Source: Oscillospiraceae bacterium (GTDB lineage: Bacteria; Bacillota; Clostridia; Saccharofermentanales; Saccharofermentanaceae). From it: a DNA stretch of 17,034 bases. The notes beneath the pieces are model-generated. The model did no database searches and had not been told where the DNA came from. It saw only the letters and a program-made list of their open reading frames with translations. Where the stretch lies: assembly GCA_902767145.1 (NCBI GenBank), contig CACXGG010000096.1:1-17034 (forward strand), written 5' to 3'. The position numbers and the translations under genes are program-made. This document shows, one piece after another, positions 13,972 through 17,034 of this stretch. The first letter of the stretch is position 1; every line of letters starts with the position of its first letter.

Positions 13972-15525
13972 TTAAAAAACCTCCGTGGCAGTCTTCTCGA
14001 CCTTGAGAGCATCCTTATACTTCGACAGGAATGATCTGAAGCCCTGTACATCTTTCTCATCTGCCATTATAGTAGTGCTCTTTGAATCAGAAAAGACGCT
14101 GTTATCAAGATAGTCGGGAAGAAGCTCGCCCTCTTCCTTCCAGATCATATATCCTGCCAGGAGCGCCATACCGTAAGGTCCGCCCTCACCTGCAGTCTCC
14201 ATTACGGAAACAGGAGCATCCACTGCTGCAGAGAGCATCTTCTGTCCAACTTCAGGAGTCTTAAAGAATCCGCCGTGGCCGTAGAGCTTATCGATGGTGA
14301 CTTTCTCTGTTTCCTGAAGGATATCCATTCCGATCTTGAGGGTAGCAAGAGCGGAAAGAAGATGTGTCCTCATAAAGTTGGCAAGGGTAAAACTGCTGTC
14401 GGGAGTCCTGAGGAATACGGGACGGCCCTCGTCCAGATCAGTTACGCCCTCTCCGGAGAAATAGTTAAAGGACATGAGTCCGCCGCAGTCAGGGTCGCCT
14501 TCCAGGGCTATCTTGAAGAGCTTTGTAAACAGCTCTCCTTTATCGGCCTTGAAACCCATGAGCTCTCCGAACTCTCCGAAAAGGTTTACCCAGGCATTGA
14601 TGTCAGAGGTACAGTTATTACAGTGGACCATGGCAACGGGAGCACCGTCTGGTGTGGTTACCATATCTATCTCACGGTGTACACCGAGGTCGTGATCAAC
14701 AACGATCATGGCAAAATCCGATGTGCCGGCACTGACATTTCCCGTGCGGACTCGTACAGAGTTTGTAGCTACCATTCCCGTTCCTGCATCTCCTTCGCAG
14801 GGAGCAACGGGGATGCCGGGCTTAAGGTCTCCTGTGGGGTCAAGGAACAGTGCACCCTGAGAAGTCAGAACGCCTGCATATTCACCTGCTGATAATACTC
14901 TGGGAAGGATGCTCCTAAGATCCATTCCGGTAAGGGAATCGAACTTCTCCACCAGGTCCTCCCTGTAGTCTCCGGTGTCACTGTCTATGGGGAACATTCC
15001 GGATGCCTCTCCCACGCCCATGACCTTCTCGCCTGTAAGGCGACGGTGGATATAACCTGCAAGAGTAGTGAGGAAATCGATATCCTTAACATGCTCCTCC
15101 TTGTTCAGGAATGCCTGATAGAGGTGGGCGATGCTCCAGCGCTGGGGGATGTTGAATCCGAAAAGATCAGTAAGCTTCTCTGCAGCTTCTCCCGTGATGG
15201 TATTTCTCCAGGTGCGGAAAGCTGCCAGCTGGTTTCCCTCTTTGTCGAAGGGAAGGTATCCGTGCATCATGGCGGAGATACCGATGGCTCCAACTGTATC
15301 CAGCTTCTGGCCGTATCTTTTCATCACGTCTTCCTTGAGACTTGAAAAACAGCTCTGGATACCTTCGTGGATCAGGTCTGTAGAATATGTCCAGATACCG
15401 TCAACAAGCTTGTTTTCCCACTCGAATTCCCCTGATGCTACGGGTATATGATCCTTGTCTATAAGGACCGCTTTTATCCTGGTCGATCCGAGTTCTATTC
15501 CAAGGGCAGTATTCTTTAATTCCAT
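13972..15525 (-). CDS. FGGY family carbohydrate kinase, probable L-ribulokinase
   Basis: 517 residues, in the normal FGGY range. The N-terminal phosphate loop is [15 protein letters not shown] (about 9-23); a substrate-side segment reads [12 protein letters not shown]. The C-terminal ATP-binding half includes [17 protein letters not shown] and [14 protein letters not shown]. It would phosphorylate a ketopentose with ATP in the cytoplasm. It is not obviously the classical AraB type. Given direct coupling to araD, L-ribulose is the best candidate substrate, as for the non-orthologous ribulokinase AraK described in Clostridium acetobutylicum; xylulose is an alternative. AAAGGAGG lies seven bases before the ATG. 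A hairpin and a TATAAT stand between it and the permease genes. Confidence 0.87.
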   Translation of the reverse strand: MELKNTALGIELGSTRIKAVLIDKDHIPVASGEFEWENKLVDGIWTYSTDLIHEGIQSCFSSLKEDVMKRYGQKLDTVGAIGISAMMHGYLPFDKEGNQLAAFRTWRNTITGEAAEKLTDLFGFNIPQRWSIAHLYQAFLNKEEHVKDIDFLTTLAGYIHRRLTGEKVMGVGEASGMFPIDSDTGDYREDLVEKFDSLTGMDLRSILPRVLSAGEYAGVLTSQGALFLDPTGDLKPGIPVAPCEGDAGTGMVATNSVRVRTGNVSAGTSDFAMIVVDHDLGVHREIDMVTTPDGAPVAMVHCNNCTSDINAWVNLFGEFGELMGFKADKGELFTKLFKIALEGDPDCGGLMSFNYFSGEGVTDLDEGRPVFLRTPDSSFTLANFMRTHLLSALATLKIGMDILQETEKVTIDKLYGHGGFFKTPEVGQKMLSAAVDAPVSVMETAGEGGPYGMALLAGYMIWKEEGELLPDYLDNSVFSDSKSTTIMADEKDVQGFRSFLSKYKDALKVEKTATEVF

Positions 15526-15576
15526 CCTTGATCCTCCTTTAGGGCTGCTGTATTTTTATGCCGCCGGCTGTCTTCT

Positions 15577-15582
15577 ATTATA
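15577..15582 (-). promoter_or_regulatory. Possible internal -10 before the kinase gene
   Basis: A perfect TATAAT on the minus strand about 52 bases before the kinase start and just after the hairpin. No -35 or TG extension fits, so a separate kinase/araD promoter is only a possibility. Confidence 0.3.
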
Positions 15583-15592
15583 CGGGAAAGAA

Positions 15593-15621
15593 CAGGTCCC
15601 GGCTGTACTTTCCGGGACCTG
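15593..15621 (-). terminator. Hairpin between permease and kinase genes
   Basis: A perfect ten-pair GC-rich stem, CAGGTCCCGG / CCGGGACCTG, with a nine-base loop. Read on the minus strand it is followed by TTCTTTCCC, a weak U-tract. It may end or thin out transport-operon transcripts before the kinase, or protect mRNA 3' ends to give different levels of permease and kinase. Confidence 0.6.
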
Positions 15622-15665
15622 CCTCCCGTACCCAATCAAACAACCAACAACTCAAACGTCTTATA

Positions 15666-16703
15666 TTACTTCTTGTTCTTCCTGGAAAGGATAACGCTCT
15701 GGACAAGAAGGAAGATGCAGAGCATTGCTGCAACTGTAATATTTGTCCACCATGCCTCGTCGAGTCCGAGGGAAGCAACGATCTGCTTGATGGTGCTGAG
15801 GGAAAGAACGCCGAAGAGTGTTCCTGCGATATTTCCGACACCGCCTGTCAGCATCGTTCCTCCGATGATGGAAGATGCGATGGCATTCATCTCAGCGCCG
15901 CTGGCATGGGAAGGAGATCCGGATCCTACGTGCATGAAGTAAACGAATCCTCCGATACCTGCACAGAGACCGCAGAGAAGGTGTGCCATGAACTTTGTGA
16001 ACCTTACATCGATACCCAGCATGTTGGCGCTCTGGTTGTTACCGCCTACTGCGTAGAAGTTACGGCCGAGCTTTGTCCATCTGAGAATAACGAAAAGGAC
16101 GATGACTACAAGGAGTGCCACGATGACTCCGATCTCAACATGGGCGGGAACATACTTGCCGGCCTTGTTTGTGGAGCCCAGTCCGGGAACAGTGATCCTT
16201 ACGGCTTTGAGCGCCTGGAACTCTGCATTTTCTACATTGAACTGTGTGGCATTTATTATGGTGGTCATACCTTTGGCGAAGAACAGTCCCGCCAGGGTGA
16301 CTATGAAGGGCTGGATGTTAAGGTAAGCTACCAGGAATCCCTGGACAAGACCGAAGGCCAGTCCGATGCCGAGAGCGATAAGAAGGGAGGTGACAACGTT
16401 TCCTCCGTGGAAATCCAGATGCACGGCACAGGCCATACAAACAAGAGCAGTTACCTGGCCTACGGAGATATCGATACCGCCGGTGATCATTACAAGGCTC
16501 ATGCCGCAGGAAAGGATGATAAGAGCGGCGTTCTCATTAAGGATGTTAAGGAAGGACTGGGGCTTTGCAAAGCCTTTTCCTATGAAGACTACTGCACAGA
16601 TATACATCACCACGAATACGATGATAGTGATCATGAGAAGGATGGCAGTATCGGTAAGAGCAGCCTTTTTTCTCAATTTGTTCGATGTGTTTACGACTGA
16701 CAT
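15666..16703 (-). CDS. yjfF: Sugar ABC transporter permease, YjfF-like
   Basis: 345 residues with about nine or ten membrane helices of the BPD_transp_2 family. The conserved GGIDISVGQVTAL, IQPFIVTLAGLFFAKG, YAVGGNNQSANMLGI and SSIIGGTMLTGGVGNIAGTLFG segments match YjfF, the second permease of the E. coli galactofuranose transporter YtfQ-YtfR-YtfT-YjfF. The Shewanella arabinose transporter AraUVWZ is of the same group. It forms half of the membrane channel with the upstream permease. I place the start at 16703, where AAAGGAGG lies nine bases upstream; the longer frame to 16793 only reads through the previous gene. One base separates it from that gene's stop. Substrate: a furanose sugar, probably arabinose given the kinase and AraD. 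Confidence 0.9.
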   Translation of the reverse strand: MSVVNTSNKLRKKAALTDTAILLMITIIVFVVMYICAVVFIGKGFAKPQSFLNILNENAALIILSCGMSLVMITGGIDISVGQVTALVCMACAVHLDFHGGNVVTSLLIALGIGLAFGLVQGFLVAYLNIQPFIVTLAGLFFAKGMTTIINATQFNVENAEFQALKAVRITVPGLGSTNKAGKYVPAHVEIGVIVALLVVIVLFVILRWTKLGRNFYAVGGNNQSANMLGIDVRFTKFMAHLLCGLCAGIGGFVYFMHVGSGSPSHASGAEMNAIASSIIGGTMLTGGVGNIAGTLFGVLSLSTIKQIVASLGLDEAWWTNITVAAMLCIFLLVQSVILSRKNKK

Positions 16704-16704
16704 A

Positions 16705-17034
16705 TCAAGCTGCCTCCTTTGCTGTTTTTGAAGGTAATACCTTTTCCTTGAGCTTACCCAGCTTCTCGCGGACGATGGGTGCACTGAGTACAACGAGGAT
16801 GATGACTACTACTGCCTTATAAGCAGCTATAGCTGTTGAACTTACGTTGAACTTAAAGAGTGTTGTGGTCAGGAACTGGATTACGTATGCACCGATGATA
16901 GATGCTGTCATGTTGAACTTACCGCCGCTCAGTGCGTTGCCTCCCAGGGCAACAGCCAGGATGGCATCCATCTCGATATCCTTGGCAACAACTGAATAGT
17001 TGATGGTAGAAAGACGGCTTACCTTGATAAATCC
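16705..17034 (-). CDS. Sugar ABC transporter permease, YtfT-like (C-terminal part)
   Basis: The frame is open from the right edge of the window to the stop at 16705: 109 residues, with no start in the window. The internal methionine at 16971 lies within the conserved DIEMDAILAVALGGNALSGG segment and is not the start. This segment and IIGAYVIQFLTTTLF match the C-terminal part of the first permease, YtfT, of the YtfQRT-YjfF type transporter. The gene order ytfT then yjfF is the same as in E. coli. The periplasmic-type binding protein and the ATPase should lie beyond the window edge. The long charged tail (KLGKLKEKVLPSKTAKEAA) is a little longer than usual. Confidence 0.85.
   Translation of the reverse strand, partial: GFIKVSRLSTINYSVVAKDIEMDAILAVALGGNALSGGKFNMTASIIGAYVIQFLTTTLFKFNVSSTAIAAYKAVVVIILVVLSAPIVREKLGKLKEKVLPSKTAKEAA

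Noticed and set aside
15558..16700. A 380-codon open frame on the + strand
   Set aside because: It lies antisense to the YjfF-like permease, which has a proper ribosome binding site and clear family motifs. Its translation is Cys/Asp/His-rich with no recognisable domain, typical of a shadow frame.

Overview
The window looks like a chromosomal segment of a low-to-mid GC Gram-positive bacterium, most likely Bacillota, class Clostridia. The reasons are strong AGGAGG-type ribosome binding sites, TATAAT-type promoters, a stand-alone LytTR regulator paired with a DUF3021 membrane protein, CPBP proteases, an ECF sigma/anti-sigma/lipoprotein operon, and a YtfT/YjfF-type sugar ABC transporter joined to an FGGY kinase and AraD. 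I see no rRNA, tRNA, CRISPR array, transposase or phage gene. A finer taxonomic placement is not supported.

Layout. (1) 1-53 (-) is the first 17 codons of a probable membrane protein, behind a structured leader (about 190-75) that ends in an intrinsic terminator: an attenuator or riboswitch-like element. (2) 328-2022 (+) is an operon of LytTR regulator, DUF3021 protein and CPBP protease, with a paired direct repeat upstream that fits a LytTR operator. (3) 2010-2606 (-) is a Nudix hydrolase, divergent from a two-helix membrane protein of unknown function (2764-3333, +). The gap between them carries an 11-bp phased TTAA repeat array resembling a PhoB/PhoP box. (4) 3334-6510 (-) holds a flavodoxin, a large GT-C type membrane glycosyltransferase and a HAD phosphatase/mutase. 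The last two lack good Shine-Dalgarno sequences and may be translated from leaderless mRNAs. (5) 6603-9514 (+) is a TetR regulator with a perfect palindromic operator, overlapping a 778-residue swivelling-histidine phosphotransferase with rifampin-phosphotransferase/PEP-synthase-like architecture. A membrane-anchored SGNH hydrolase follows (9569-10333). (6) 10371-12973 (-) is an ECF sigma factor, its probable anti-sigma factor and a secreted metallopeptidase-like lipoprotein. Upstream of it is a 308-bp gap with a striking 2 x 60-bp tandem repeat. (7) 13282-17034 (-) is a pentose operon: two YtfT/YjfF-like permeases (the first runs off the window), an FGGY kinase and AraD.

How the parts work together. 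The sugar operon reads as import of a (furanose) pentose, phosphorylation of the ketopentose, then epimerisation to D-xylulose 5-phosphate; L-arabinose/L-ribulose is the simplest reading. The TetR/phosphotransferase pair looks like a small-molecule-inducible modification module. The sigma operon looks like a cell-envelope response unit. The most distinctive features are regulatory: the attenuated leader, the LytTR-type and Pho-box-type repeat arrays, the TetR palindrome, the repeated use of extended -10 promoters (TGnTATnAT), two candidate leaderless genes, and the tandem inverted array upstream of the sigma operon.
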